Under the pieces are notes generated by a model. It saw only the letters and a list, made by a program, of their open reading frames with translations. It was not told where the DNA came from and did no database searches. Of a stretch of DNA of 64,000 bases, positions 45,066-53,754 are shown piece by piece (the first letter of the stretch is position 1; every line of letters starts with the position of its first letter). A program made the translations under genes and the position numbers. The DNA comes from UBA8337 sp937907245. GTDB lineage: Bacteria; Pseudomonadota; Alphaproteobacteria; RS24. The stretch is taken from the NCBI GenBank assembly GCA_965219485.1, contig OZ244774.1, positions 124,001 through 188,000 on the forward strand, read 5' to 3'.

Positions 45066-45352
45066 TACCCATCATTTTTATTCATGCGGTCGCGCAATTC
45101 TTTGCCTGTTTTAAAAAACGGAGCGTGTTTCTTGGCCACGGCAACAGATTCACCCGTGCGCGGATTGCGACCAATTCGAGCTTCGCGTTGTTTAACAGAG
45201 AAAGTGCCAAAACCACGCAACTCGACCCGGTCGCCGCGACCCATGGCATCGCCCACTTCATCGAGCAGACGGTTTACAATGGCCTCAACATCGCGCTGGT
45301 ACAAATGCGGATATTTTTCGGCTATCCGCAAAACAAGTTCAGATTTAATCAT
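45065..45352 (-). CDS. ihfB: Integration host factor beta subunit
   Basis: 95 residues of the HU/IHF family. N-terminal helices contain KSELVLRIAEKYPHLYQRDVE, the core strand is VELRGFGTFSVKQR, and the DNA arm has GRNPRTGESVAV with the intercalating proline. The C-terminal FKTGKELRDRMN is typical of IHF-beta. It bends DNA with IHF-alpha. It lies between rpsA and lapA, the usual place for ihfB (himD). Confidence 0.95.
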   Translation of the reverse strand: MIKSELVLRIAEKYPHLYQRDVEAIVNRLLDEVGDAMGRGDRVELRGFGTFSVKQREARIGRNPRTGESVAVAKKHAPFFKTGKELRDRMNKNDG

Positions 45353-45430
45353 GGTGTTTCCTCAGCGTCCTGTCCTAGGCCTTTAAGCTGCCATCCGTAT
45401 TTGCTGGCGTCAAGCGTAAGGTGTTGGAAA

Positions 45431-45466
45431 AATAAAAAAGCGGCCCAGCATTATAACTGGGCCGCT
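45431..45466 (-). terminator. Rho-independent terminator after rpsA
   Basis: AGCGGCCCAG (45439-45448) pairs with CTGGGCCGCT (45457-45466). On the minus strand the stem is followed by a T-run (complement of AATAAAAAA at 45431). A further GAAGACG/CGTCTTC inverted repeat (45482-45504) spans the rpsA stop. Confidence 0.9.
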
Positions 45467-45489
45467 TCTATTTACGTAAAAGAAGACGC

Positions 45490-47199
45490 TTATTTGTCGT
45501 CTTCGCCTTTTAGCGCTGCGCCAAGAATGTCGCCCAAAGAGGCTCCAGAATCGGTCGAGCCATATTGAGCCACCGCTTCTTTTTCTTCGGCAATTTCAAG
45601 CGCCTTGATGGAGAGACCCACGCGACGATCGCGTTTGTCCAAATTGGTTACCATGGCGTCTAATTTGTCGCCAACGTGGAAACGCTCTGGACGCTGGTCT
45701 TCGCGGTCGCGTGACAAATCGGAACGACGGATGAACGCTGCAACATCGCTCTCACCAACAGAAACCTCAAGGCCACCGTCGGTAATCGCAGTCACTTCGC
45801 AAGTTACCGTGTCGCCACGACGCAAGCTGCCGAGGCTTTCAAACGGATCCCCATCGAGCTGTTTAATGCCCAAGCTGACGCGTTCTTTTTCCTGATCCAC
45901 ATCCAAAACAACCGCTTCGACGGTTTCGCCTTTGGCATATTTCGCCAAGGCTTCGTCGCCAGAGGCGTTCCAATCGAGGTCAGAGATATGCACCATGCCG
46001 TCAATCTCATCGTCGAGGCCAACAAACAAACCAAACTCGGTGATGTTTTTAACTTCGCCAGAAACTTTCGTGCCGATTGGGAATTTACCGGAGAAGTCTT
46101 CCCACGGATTTTCCATGCACTGTTTCAGACCCAGAGAAATACGACGTTTCTCAGCATCCACTTCCAACACCATGACTTCAACTTCTTGGCTGGTGGAAAC
46201 GATTTTGCCCGGATGGACATTTTTCTTCACCCAGCTCATTTCAGAAACATGGACAAGGCCTTCAATGCCATTTTCCAGTTCTACAAAAGCACCATAGTCG
46301 GTGATATTGGTCACACGGCCCGTGACGCGCGTGTTGATGGCAAAGCGGGTTACCACTTCATCCCACGGGTCGCTCTCGAGCTGTTTCATACCAAGGCTGA
46401 TGCGCTGCGTTTCCGCGTTGATTTTCACCACTTGCACACGCACGGTCTCGCCAACTGTCAGCACTTCTGACGGATGGTTGACGCGGCGCCAAGCAATATC
46501 GGTAACGTGCAACAGGCCGTCGACACCGCCCAGATCCACAAAAGCACCATAGTCGGTGATGTTTTTGACGACACCTTCGACTTGTTGGCCTTCCATTAGG
46601 TTCTGGACAATTTCATTGCGGGCTTCTGCGCGTGTCTCTTCCATAATGGCACGACGTGAAACAACGATGTTGCCGCGACGACGATCCATTTTCAAAATTT
46701 GGAAAGGCTGTGGCGTGTTCATCAAAGGAGTGATGTCGCGCACGGGACGAATGTCCACTTGGCTACCTGGCAAGAAGGCGGTGGCGCCGTTCAAGTCGAC
46801 GGTAAAGCCGCCTTTGACGCGACCAAAGATAACGCCTTCAACGCGCTCATCGGCTTCGAAGTTTTTCTCTAGCGTAATCCAGCTCTCTTCCCGACGCGCT
46901 TTGTCGCGCGAGAGAACGGCTTCGCCCATGGCGTTTTCGATACGGTCAAGGAAAACCTCAACTTCATCGCCAACCGAAATAGCGTTCGGCTGACCTGGCA
47001 TCGAAAACTCACGCAAAGGCACGCGGCCTTCGGTTTTCAAGCCAACATCGACAATCGCTAAATCGTTTTCAACCGCAGTAACGCGGCCTCGTACAACCGT
47101 GCCTTCGAGGGGAGAGTCAGCTGAAAAGCTCTCTTCCAACATGGCAGCAAAATCATCCATAGATGGGTTTAGACCCAATTCTTTACTTGTATCAGACAC
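45490..47199 (-). CDS. rpsA: 30S ribosomal protein S1
   Basis: 569 residues with six S1 RNA-binding repeats of about 70-85 residues. Repeats 3-6 are clearest (VEGVVKNITDYGAFVDLGGVDGLLHV, VTGRVTNITDYGAFVELENGIEGLVHV and VSGEVKNITEFGLFVGL, quoted here only as family hallmarks in part: NITDYGAFV occurs twice). It ends in an acidic/lysine tail. S1 unwinds and docks mRNA on the 30S subunit. A 156-bp leader separates it from cmk. Confidence 0.97.
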   Translation of the reverse strand: MSDTSKELGLNPSMDDFAAMLEESFSADSPLEGTVVRGRVTAVENDLAIVDVGLKTEGRVPLREFSMPGQPNAISVGDEVEVFLDRIENAMGEAVLSRDKARREESWITLEKNFEADERVEGVIFGRVKGGFTVDLNGATAFLPGSQVDIRPVRDITPLMNTPQPFQILKMDRRRGNIVVSRRAIMEETRAEARNEIVQNLMEGQQVEGVVKNITDYGAFVDLGGVDGLLHVTDIAWRRVNHPSEVLTVGETVRVQVVKINAETQRISLGMKQLESDPWDEVVTRFAINTRVTGRVTNITDYGAFVELENGIEGLVHVSEMSWVKKNVHPGKIVSTSQEVEVMVLEVDAEKRRISLGLKQCMENPWEDFSGKFPIGTKVSGEVKNITEFGLFVGLDDEIDGMVHISDLDWNASGDEALAKYAKGETVEAVVLDVDQEKERVSLGIKQLDGDPFESLGSLRRGDTVTCEVTAITDGGLEVSVGESDVAAFIRRSDLSRDREDQRPERFHVGDKLDAMVTNLDKRDRRVGLSIKALEIAEEKEAVAQYGSTDSGASLGDILGAALKGEDDK

Positions 47200-47355
47200 A
47201 GGGTGTGTCTCCTAAATATTGCCTTTCCCCAATCTCAAATCTGGGGCGGACTTCCCAAGCCAAAGCGGCCACGCAAAAGCGGCCTTCCAGCAAACGGGCG
47301 GTGAGTTGAAAATGTGTTCCCTGATGGTTTAGATTTCAGGCGCAAACCGATTAAC

Positions 47356-48003
47356 TTAATCAGATACCAGCGCCAGAGCCGCAGCGAACGCTTCTTCTAT
47401 AGACAAATCAGAGGTATCTAGCAAGTGCGCATCTGCGGCTTGTTTCATCGGCGCGGTGGCACGCCCCGCATCTCGGGCATCGCGCGCTTCAATATCCGCC
47501 AAAACATTGGCCAAGGTCAGGCTGGTATCTTGGACGACCAGCTCTTTCCAACGCCGTTCGGCGCGCACTTGCGCTTGCGCAGTGATGAATAGTTTGGCAT
47601 CGGCGTCAGGGCATACAACCGTGCCGATATCGCGCCCATCTAAAATAGCGCCCTGCTTGCCACCGGGGGGCGTTTCGCCGAAATGGCGCTGTGCGGTTAA
47701 AATCGCGGCCCGCACATCTGGCTCGGCCGCCACGATGGAGGCGGCAAGACCGGTCTCGGCGGTGCGTAAGTTACGGGCAAAATCTGGCTCGTCTAATTGC
47801 GCCATATCGAGGTTCTGGGCTGCGTCCACCGCCGCCTTTGTATTGGCAGGGTCTTGACCTTTGGTCAGGACGGTTAGGGCAACGGCGCGATACAGCGCGC
47901 CCGTATCGAGATAAGCATAGTCAAAATGAGCGGCAAGGCGTCGCGCCAAAGTGCCCTTGCCCGATGCGGCAGGGCCATCGACGGCGATAATTTTTTGGCT
48001 CAT
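47356..48003 (-). CDS. cmk: Cytidylate kinase
   Basis: The start taken is ATG 48003 (215 residues), one base after the aroA stop. P-loop VDGPAASGKGTLARRL, CMP-site LDTGALYRAVAL, GAILDGRDIGTVVCPDA and the lid RDARDAGRATAP are present. It phosphorylates CMP and dCMP. It is the middle gene of the conserved aroA-cmk-rpsA run. Confidence 0.96.
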   Translation of the reverse strand: MSQKIIAVDGPAASGKGTLARRLAAHFDYAYLDTGALYRAVALTVLTKGQDPANTKAAVDAAQNLDMAQLDEPDFARNLRTAETGLAASIVAAEPDVRAAILTAQRHFGETPPGGKQGAILDGRDIGTVVCPDADAKLFITAQAQVRAERRWKELVVQDTSLTLANVLADIEARDARDAGRATAPMKQAADAHLLDTSDLSIEEAFAAALALVSD

Positions 48004-48004
48004 G

Positions 48005-49333
48005 TTAAAACCCAGCTCCCAAGTCATTCATCAACGGAAAGAAGTTCGGGAAACTCGTGGCAATCATGCTGGCATCATCAAGGCTCACAGGATTTTCTGC
48101 CACTAGGCCGAGGCATAAAAACGCCATGGCGATGCGGTGGTCATGATGGGTGGCCACGAGGCCGCCACCTAGAATAGGGCCACCGGTCACGCGCAAGTCG
48201 CTCTCGCCTTCTTGTACATGGACACCATTGGCGCGAAGCCCTTCGGCAATAGCTGATAATCTGTCGCTCTCTTTTACACGCAACTCAGCCAGACCCTTCA
48301 TATGTGTGGTGCCGGAGGCGCAAGCAGCTGCAACAGCGAGTGCGGGATATTCGTCAATCATATCAGGCGCCATTTCCGCGCTGACCTCAATGCCAGTTAA
48401 TGGCGAGGCCTGCACGCGAATATCGGCCACGGCTTCGCCAGCGGCTTGGCGTGGATTGATAAATTCAATATTGCCGCCCATCTCGCGCAAGACCCGAATG
48501 AGCCCGTCGCGCTGGCGGTTCAACATGACATTCTCGAGCACCACATCGGAGCCCGGCACGATAAGCGCGGCGACCATGGGAAAAGCGGCAGAGCTTGGGT
48601 CGCCCGGCACATGAATGTCGGTAGCTTTGAGTTTGGCGGGCCCGTTGAGGGCCACCACGTGATGATTGTCTTGCACGCTACGCTCTAGCGAGGCGCCAAA
48701 AAGCGCCAGCATGTTTTCACTATGGTCGCGGGTTAAATGGGCTTCGCGCACAAGGGTTTGGCCTGGCGTGTTTAGGCTGGCGAGTAAAATGGCTGATTTG
48801 ACCTGGGCGGAGGCGACATCGGGGGTGATGTCGGCCGGAATTAATTTGGCTTTATGCACCCGCAAAGGCAACCGATCGCCTTCGCTGGCACTGAATTGTC
48901 CGCCCATTTTTTCTAGCGGGCGCATCACGCGGCCCATTGGGCGGGCCGAAAGGGAGGCATCGCCGATGAACTCGGCTTCCAGTCCCGCGCCCGCCACCAA
49001 GCCCATGACAAGCCTTGCGCCCGTGCCAGCATTGCCAAAATCAAGCGGTTGCGCTGGGCTTTTAAAACCCATGGGGCCAACGCCTACGACTTCGTATTGG
49101 CCGTTCTCTAATTTTGTCACTTGCGCGCCCAAGGCTTGCATGGCGGCCAAAGTGGCTAAAACATCGTCGCCCTCTAGCAGGCCATGGATGGTGGTAGTGC
49201 CTGTGGCGGCCGCGCCCAAAATTAAGGCACGATGCGAAATGGATTTATCGCCCGCCATGAGCGCGCGGCCGTGAAGCGGGGCGCTGGCGCGCGAAGCGCT
49301 TAATTTGGCGGAGGCGGAGGACGTGTTTTTCAT
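48005..49333 (-). CDS. aroA: 3-phosphoshikimate 1-carboxyvinyltransferase (EPSP synthase)
   Basis: The start taken is ATG 49333 (442 residues); upstream in-frame sequence is not conserved in character. GDKSISHRALILGA, GNAGTGARLVMGL, PGDPSSAAFPMVAALI, the catalytic Asp/Glu region MIDEYPALAVAAA and LRVKESDRLSAIAEGL are intact. LVMG in place of the class I LMTGR-type PEP loop suggests a class II (glyphosate-tolerant type) enzyme; that is an inference. Confidence 0.96.
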   Translation of the reverse strand: MKNTSSASAKLSASRASAPLHGRALMAGDKSISHRALILGAAATGTTTIHGLLEGDDVLATLAAMQALGAQVTKLENGQYEVVGVGPMGFKSPAQPLDFGNAGTGARLVMGLVAGAGLEAEFIGDASLSARPMGRVMRPLEKMGGQFSASEGDRLPLRVHKAKLIPADITPDVASAQVKSAILLASLNTPGQTLVREAHLTRDHSENMLALFGASLERSVQDNHHVVALNGPAKLKATDIHVPGDPSSAAFPMVAALIVPGSDVVLENVMLNRQRDGLIRVLREMGGNIEFINPRQAAGEAVADIRVQASPLTGIEVSAEMAPDMIDEYPALAVAAACASGTTHMKGLAELRVKESDRLSAIAEGLRANGVHVQEGESDLRVTGGPILGGGLVATHHDHRIAMAFLCLGLVAENPVSLDDASMIATSFPNFFPLMNDLGAGF

Positions 49334-49507
49334 TCCTGCGTTGTCGCGCTTTTTTTCGAAAGCGTCAAGACGAGCCGATAAACCTGCGCTTTCGTCGATA
49401 GGCAGAAGGCGCCTTTGCCTCCCTAAAAAGTCGAGATTTACCTTTTGACAGAAGCCAAACTTCATGGCACGAACGAATTGTGATTACGATTGTTGAGGAA
49501 TTTCATC

Positions 49508-49876
49508 ATGGTTGACTCGAAACTTGGAACCAAACGCGTATGCGAGGCCTGCGAGGCTAAGTTTTATGATTTGAATAAAGACCCTGTGGTTTGCCCGAAA
49601 TGCGATCATAGCTTCGACCCATCGGCGGCCGCTGCCACCAGCGCCCCTGTGCGCGAAGCCAAACCCGCCAAAGCCAAACCCATCGAAGAAGATGAAGACG
49701 AGTTGGAAGACGACGACGATGCGCTGAGCTTGGATGATATGGCCGCCGCCGAGTCGGACGATGACGACGACGAGGATGACGAGGCGCTCGAATTTTCTGA
49801 GGAGCCCGTGCTTCTCGACGATGAAGACGAAGATGAAGACGAGAGTTTCCTCGAAGAAGACGAGGATGACGACTAA
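49508..49876 (+). CDS. TIGR02300 (FYDLN acid) family protein
   Basis: 122 residues from ATG 49508. The N-terminal zinc ribbon has Cys12, Cys15, Cys29 and Cys32, with the family signature KFYDLNKDPVVCPKC between. From about residue 57 on the protein is dominated by Asp and Glu runs. The family is restricted largely to Alphaproteobacteria and has no known function. The acidic tail suggests binding to a basic partner or metal. It sits just before tRNA-Ala, divergent from aroA. Confidence 0.93.
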   Translation: MVDSKLGTKRVCEACEAKFYDLNKDPVVCPKCDHSFDPSAAAATSAPVREAKPAKAKPIEEDEDELEDDDDALSLDDMAAAESDDDDDEDDEALEFSEEPVLLDDEDEDEDESFLEEDEDDD

Positions 49877-49943
49877 GCGTCAAAATACCCAAAATTTTGG
49901 GGTTGATTGAAACGCCGTCTTCGATTAGCTTCCGCGCAGTTTA

Positions 49944-50019
<76 letters not shown>

Positions 50020-50034
50020 AACCTCCCTAACTTC

Positions 50035-50610
50035 TTAAAGCTCCAACCAACCAATGTTGGCATCATTTCGCTTATAGACCAAGCTCAAGGCATCTTGGCT
50101 GGCGCTTTTGAACAACACAAAATCATGGCTCCCCACCTCCAATTGCATCACCGCTTCGCTGACGCTGAGGCGCGGTATCGTTTTATTGCTCTCGGCAATA
50201 ACGACGGGCGCAAATTCGGCTGGCAGTTCTTGGCTGCTCTCAATTGTATCCAGCCCTTCTGGGGCAAATATTTTTTCCGGCGTGAGGGTTACCATTTCGC
50301 TCAATCGCTTTTGGTCGGAATGGCTTTTTAACCGACGTTTATAGCGCCGTAATTGTTTTTCTATTTTGCTAACCGAGGCATCAAAGCTTGCATAAATATC
50401 TGCGGCGGCGCCCGAGGCATGGATATAAAGCCCGGTGTCTAAATGCAGCGCACAAGCCGCTTCGAATTGGTGGCCTTGTTTTGAAAAAGTGACATTAATA
50501 TCGGCTTCGCGCTCAAAATATTTACTTACCGCTTCGTCCAGTCGAGCCTCAACATGCGCCCGTAAGGCGGCGCCCGTATCCATATGTCTTCCCGTAATGT
50601 GAATGGTCAT
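50035..50610 (-). CDS. hpf: Ribosome hibernation promoting factor, long form
   Basis: 191 residues. The N-terminal RaiA/HPF domain (1-100) has ITGRHMDTGAALRAHVEARL and IYASFDASVSKIEKQLRRYKRRL. The linker is followed by a C-terminal dimerisation domain (about 140-191; PRLSVSEAVMQLEVGSHDFVLFKSA and LSLVYKRNDANIGWLEL, shown by the VYKR and WLEL hallmarks). The long form makes 100S ribosome dimers. It is co-directional with lptB but 196 bp away; rpoN, often found between them, is absent. Confidence 0.94.
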   Translation of the reverse strand: MTIHITGRHMDTGAALRAHVEARLDEAVSKYFEREADINVTFSKQGHQFEAACALHLDTGLYIHASGAAADIYASFDASVSKIEKQLRRYKRRLKSHSDQKRLSEMVTLTPEKIFAPEGLDTIESSQELPAEFAPVVIAESNKTIPRLSVSEAVMQLEVGSHDFVLFKSASQDALSLVYKRNDANIGWLEL

Positions 50611-50806
50611 AATGTCTCCTTTTGTCGCTTCGATTGCGTATCTATCGGTTATAACCGACCGTCTGCTTGGGCATGGGCCACAGCAGGCGGAGACAAAAAG
50701 GCAGGCTCACGCCTGTAAGTGGAGCGCATGCCCCAACGATAAAATTGTGCCTGAAATATCTTTTCGTGTCGAGTCTGCCAGCCAAGGTTTGCCGCGCTCT
50801 GTTGCT

Positions 50807-51604
50807 CTAGAGTTTGAAGCCTTCGCCTAAGTAATGCGCTCGAACGGCTTCATTCTCGACAATTTGCTGGGCGTTACCCTCGGCCAAGACTTCGCCATCG
50901 TGCATGATAATACCTCGGTCGATGATGCCTAAAGTCTCGCGCACATTGTGATCGGTAATCAAGACGCCAAGCCCGCGGTCTTTGAGTTGCGATACTAAAT
51001 CTCGAATATCGTTAATCGCAATGGGGTCAATGCCGGCGAAAGGCTCGTCGAGTAGAATGAAACTTGGGTTGCTGGCCAGGGCGCGGGCAATCTCAACGCG
51101 CCGTCGTTCGCCGCCCGATAAAGCCCCGCCCGCGGATTTACGCACATGGGTAACAGAAAACTCTTGCAGCAGGCTCTCCAATTTATCCTCGCGAATTTGC
51201 GCATCGGGTTCAACCACTTCAAGAATAGACATGATATTGGCTTCGACGCTAAGCGTGCGGAAAATCGATGCCTCTTGCGGCAAATAGCCAACGCCCATGC
51301 GAGCGCGGCGGTACATTGGCAGATTGGAGACATCTTGCCCGTCGAGCAAAACTCTGCCGCTATCGGGTCGCACCAATCCTGTAATCATATAAAAGGTCGT
51401 GGTCTTACCAGCGCCATTGGGCCCCAAGAGGCCGATGGCTTCGCGTCGGTTGAATTGCAGCGATACGTTTTTGACGACCTCGCGTCCTCGATAAGATTTG
51501 CACAAATCGACCGCGCCCAAGCCGCCACCGTTCATCGCGCCTTTTGCGGCCTCGGTTTGGGGCGACAGTTTTTCGTCTATCTGTTTATTTGGCGCAGAGG
51601 TCAT
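50807..51604 (-). CDS. lptB: LPS export ABC transporter ATPase LptB
   Basis: The start taken is ATG 51604 (265 residues) with TTAGGA upstream. Walker A GPNGAGKTTTFYMITG, LptB-type GVGYLPQEASIFRTLSV, signature LSGGERRRVEIARAL, Walker B FILLDEPFAGIDP, and switch His in VLITDHNVRETL. It drives LPS transport with LptFG and the LptC-LptA bridge. It is 108 bp downstream of lptA; the gap holds the extra copy of an 18-bp duplication. Confidence 0.96.
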   Translation of the reverse strand: MTSAPNKQIDEKLSPQTEAAKGAMNGGGLGAVDLCKSYRGREVVKNVSLQFNRREAIGLLGPNGAGKTTTFYMITGLVRPDSGRVLLDGQDVSNLPMYRRARMGVGYLPQEASIFRTLSVEANIMSILEVVEPDAQIREDKLESLLQEFSVTHVRKSAGGALSGGERRRVEIARALASNPSFILLDEPFAGIDPIAINDIRDLVSQLKDRGLGVLITDHNVRETLGIIDRGIIMHDGEVLAEGNAQQIVENEAVRAHYLGEGFKL

Positions 51605-51688
51605 GGTGGTTCCTAAAGTAGGGCAAAACTTAAGGTAGCGCGATTTAGCCGACAAGAAAAGCGCCTCGCAAAAAGGCGGGCTTGCGCA

Positions 51689-51724
51689 CCAAACCTATTC
51701 GAACTCCCAAACCTATTCGAATTC
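51689..51724. repeat. 18-bp tandem duplication over the lptA stop codon
   Basis: CCAAACCTATTCGAACTC (51689-51706) and CCAAACCTATTCGAATTC (51707-51724) differ by one base. The gene-proximal copy carries the lptA stop (TAG, complement 51713-51715). The other copy repeats TAG in the same frame 18 bases on, a backup stop. Confidence 0.95.
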
Positions 51725-52237
51725 AATGCGCGCGCGCCCTGGTTCGGCGTTGTTTTGGCTTCCTGTCCCCAAAATATGGGCAAGGCCGCTTTGCATATCT
51801 ATCTTCAGGCTCTGGCCGCTTACCTTACCGCCCTGCAAATCACCGCTTTGGCTTACGCGCACGTTGCCCGACAACAGCAGGGTATTAGCCTGTAAATCAT
51901 AAAGCGCTGTATCGGCGTCGGCTCGTCGCTCGCCGCCTTTCGAAGTCGGGCCCATATTAGACAGCACGACGACTTGGCCTTGCGCGACCAGCGTTTGCGC
52001 TTCGCCGTTTGGGCCCATCAAGAGGTGCATGGCATCGGCTTTCATCGACAAGGGCCCTTGGGTTATGTGGGCCTTGCCGGATAAATCTGCGCGCGCCTTG
52101 GCTTGTTGCCAAATGACTTTATCGGCCGTGGCGGTCAAAGGGGCGTTGGCATCGGTGGCAAAGCGCAAGCCTTGCGCGTGGCTGCATGCGGGGCTGAGGG
52201 CCCAAGCCAGAAGCCATAAAAGTAAGACACGCCTCAT
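51713..52237 (-). CDS. lptA: LPS transport periplasmic protein LptA
   Basis: 174 residues with a signal peptide (cleavage near SHA-QGL) and an OstA/LptA beta-jellyroll (about 30-160): LTATADKVIW, AHITQGPLSMKADAM, and ADTALYDLQANTLLLSGNVRV as repeating strands. It forms the periplasmic bridge for LPS between LptC and LptD. Its start overlaps the lptC stop by four bases. Confidence 0.93.
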   Translation of the reverse strand: MRRVLLLWLLAWALSPACSHAQGLRFATDANAPLTATADKVIWQQAKARADLSGKAHITQGPLSMKADAMHLLMGPNGEAQTLVAQGQVVVLSNMGPTSKGGERRADADTALYDLQANTLLLSGNVRVSQSGDLQGGKVSGQSLKIDMQSGLAHILGTGSQNNAEPGRARIEFE

Positions 52238-52866
52238 CGCACATTCCCCCCTTGGGGGGCGATGTGAAACCGCGCTTTGTCGAAAATATAAATTTGGGTT
52301 TTGGTGTCAGCGCGTAAGGCTTCTGCCTGCAGCGTGCCGCTGGGAGCTGTAAGGGTAAGGCTTTGGGGCGCGTGCAACAGACCTTTGGCCAAGTCGGCGT
52401 TTAGGGTTTGGGTTGTCAAACGCGAGCCATAGCTATCGTCCATTTTTATGCTGCCTTGAAAGCTAACCACTTGCTTGGCGACATTTAATTCGCCCTTGTC
52501 GGCGCGCAAAGTAAAGCCCCGATTGGCGGGCAAACCAAGCTCGCTGCCTGGGCTTTCTTGGGCTGGCGAGACGGTAAGTGATAGAGCCTTTAGGGTAATG
52601 CGTTCCCCCGATGTCTGCGAACCACTTTCGGCGGTCATCCGATAGGTGCGTCCGTCGTCGGAGATATTGCCTTCAAAAATAGGGTCTGAAATCGCCAAGC
52701 CCCCGAGGGCATTGCGCAATTCGCTGGCGCCTTTTTGGCCCAATATTTGGCTTATATCAGGTGCCGCCCCGAGCAGAAGCGCCAAGCAAGCGACCAAGGC
52801 GAGGGCTGGCAAAGCTTTGCGCAATCGAGCGACGCGCCTAGAATGGGTCTCGGGATTATCGGCCAT
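52234..52866 (-). CDS. lptC: LPS export system protein LptC
   Basis: 210 residues: a basic N-terminus, one membrane helix (about 18-36) and a periplasmic LptC domain of beta strands (NRGFTLRADKGELN, VVSFQGSIKMDD, LTAPSGTLQAEALRAD). It passes LPS from LptB2FG to LptA. It lies 14 bp downstream of the RNase D-like gene. Confidence 0.9.
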   Translation of the reverse strand: MADNPETHSRRVARLRKALPALALVACLALLLGAAPDISQILGQKGASELRNALGGLAISDPIFEGNISDDGRTYRMTAESGSQTSGERITLKALSLTVSPAQESPGSELGLPANRGFTLRADKGELNVAKQVVSFQGSIKMDDSYGSRLTTQTLNADLAKGLLHAPQSLTLTAPSGTLQAEALRADTKTQIYIFDKARFHIAPQGGNVR

Positions 52867-52880
52867 AAGCCAAACTGCCC

Positions 52881-53510
52881 TTAATGAGAGAAAATATCAA
52901 TATCTTCCCAGCCCGCCAAATCCATGGCCGAGCGAACCAGAACGAAATCAAAGCAGGCCTCCGCCATCGGCCGACGGCCCTCGCGGTCGAGCATGGTTTC
53001 TAGCTTGTCTTTCAAAGCATGCAAATGCAGCACATCGGAAGCGGCATAATTCAACTGCGCATCGGAGATATCGGGCGCGCCCCAATCGGAGCTTTGCTGG
53101 GCTTTCGAGAGATCGACTTGCAGCAATTCGCGGCAAAGGTCTTTGAGGCCGTGACGGTCGGTATAGGTGCGAACTAATTTCGAAGCAATTTTCGTGCACC
53201 AAAGCGGCGCCGCATGAACGCCCAAATATTGTGCGATGGTGGCCAGATCGAAGCGGGCAAAGTGGAAAATTTTCACCAATTGGCGATCGTTCAGGACGGC
53301 CTTCAAATTTGGCGCCTCATAGGGGTCTTTATTATGCTCGCTCTCCGGCTCGAATTGCACAATATGTACCTCGCCATCGCCTTGCGACAATTGCACCAGA
53401 CACAGACGATCGCGCGAAGGCTTAAGCCCAAGGGTCTCTGTGTCGACAGCAATGGAGCCGGTAAAAGTGACGCCGTCGGGCAAGTCGTTTTTGTGCAAGT
53501 GAATGGCCAT
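52881..53510 (-). CDS. rnd: RNase D-type 3'-5' exonuclease, catalytic domain only
   Basis: 209 residues consisting of a DEDDy exonuclease domain: IAVDTETLGL (Asp23, Glu25), KIFHFARFDLATI, and YAASDVLHLHAL with the catalytic Tyr and Asp. Classical RNase D is near 370 residues with two HRDC domains, which are missing here, so this is the short form common in alphaproteobacteria. It probably trims tRNA or other RNA 3' ends. It heads the rnd-lptC-lptA-lptB run. Confidence 0.88.
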   Translation of the reverse strand: MAIHLHKNDLPDGVTFTGSIAVDTETLGLKPSRDRLCLVQLSQGDGEVHIVQFEPESEHNKDPYEAPNLKAVLNDRQLVKIFHFARFDLATIAQYLGVHAAPLWCTKIASKLVRTYTDRHGLKDLCRELLQVDLSKAQQSSDWGAPDISDAQLNYAASDVLHLHALKDKLETMLDREGRRPMAEACFDFVLVRSAMDLAGWEDIDIFSH

Positions 53511-53599
53511 AGTTATTTTCTCCGAAACTCATTTTATACCTAGTTATATCTGGCGCTAACCTGCCACTCAGTCGCTCGTTTAGCAAGTAGAACGATGTG

Positions 53600-53635
53600 C
53601 CCAATGGGGCCCCTAAATAGTGGCACCCAATGGGG
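53600..53635. repeat. Palindromic CCCAATGGGG direct repeat between rnd and recQ
   Basis: The near-palindrome CCCAATGGGG occurs at 53600-53609 and 53626-53635, 26 bp apart (about two and a half helical turns). It lies in the 244-bp divergent spacer, so it could be an operator or a remnant duplication. Confidence 0.4.
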
Positions 53636-53754
53636 AGAGCTGGCCCGAGCTTTATGTCGCGCCCAGAAACCTGTGAGAGAAGCCTATCCAAGGTTGGAAA
53701 GGCGGGCAATAAAAGCTAGGGTCGCCGCATGTTTCCTTTTCAGGCTTTCCTCCA

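Noticed and set aside
50611..50806. Degenerate rpoN remnant
   Set aside because: No frame in the 196 bp shows the RpoN box or other sigma-54 motifs, so I treat the gene as absent rather than broken.
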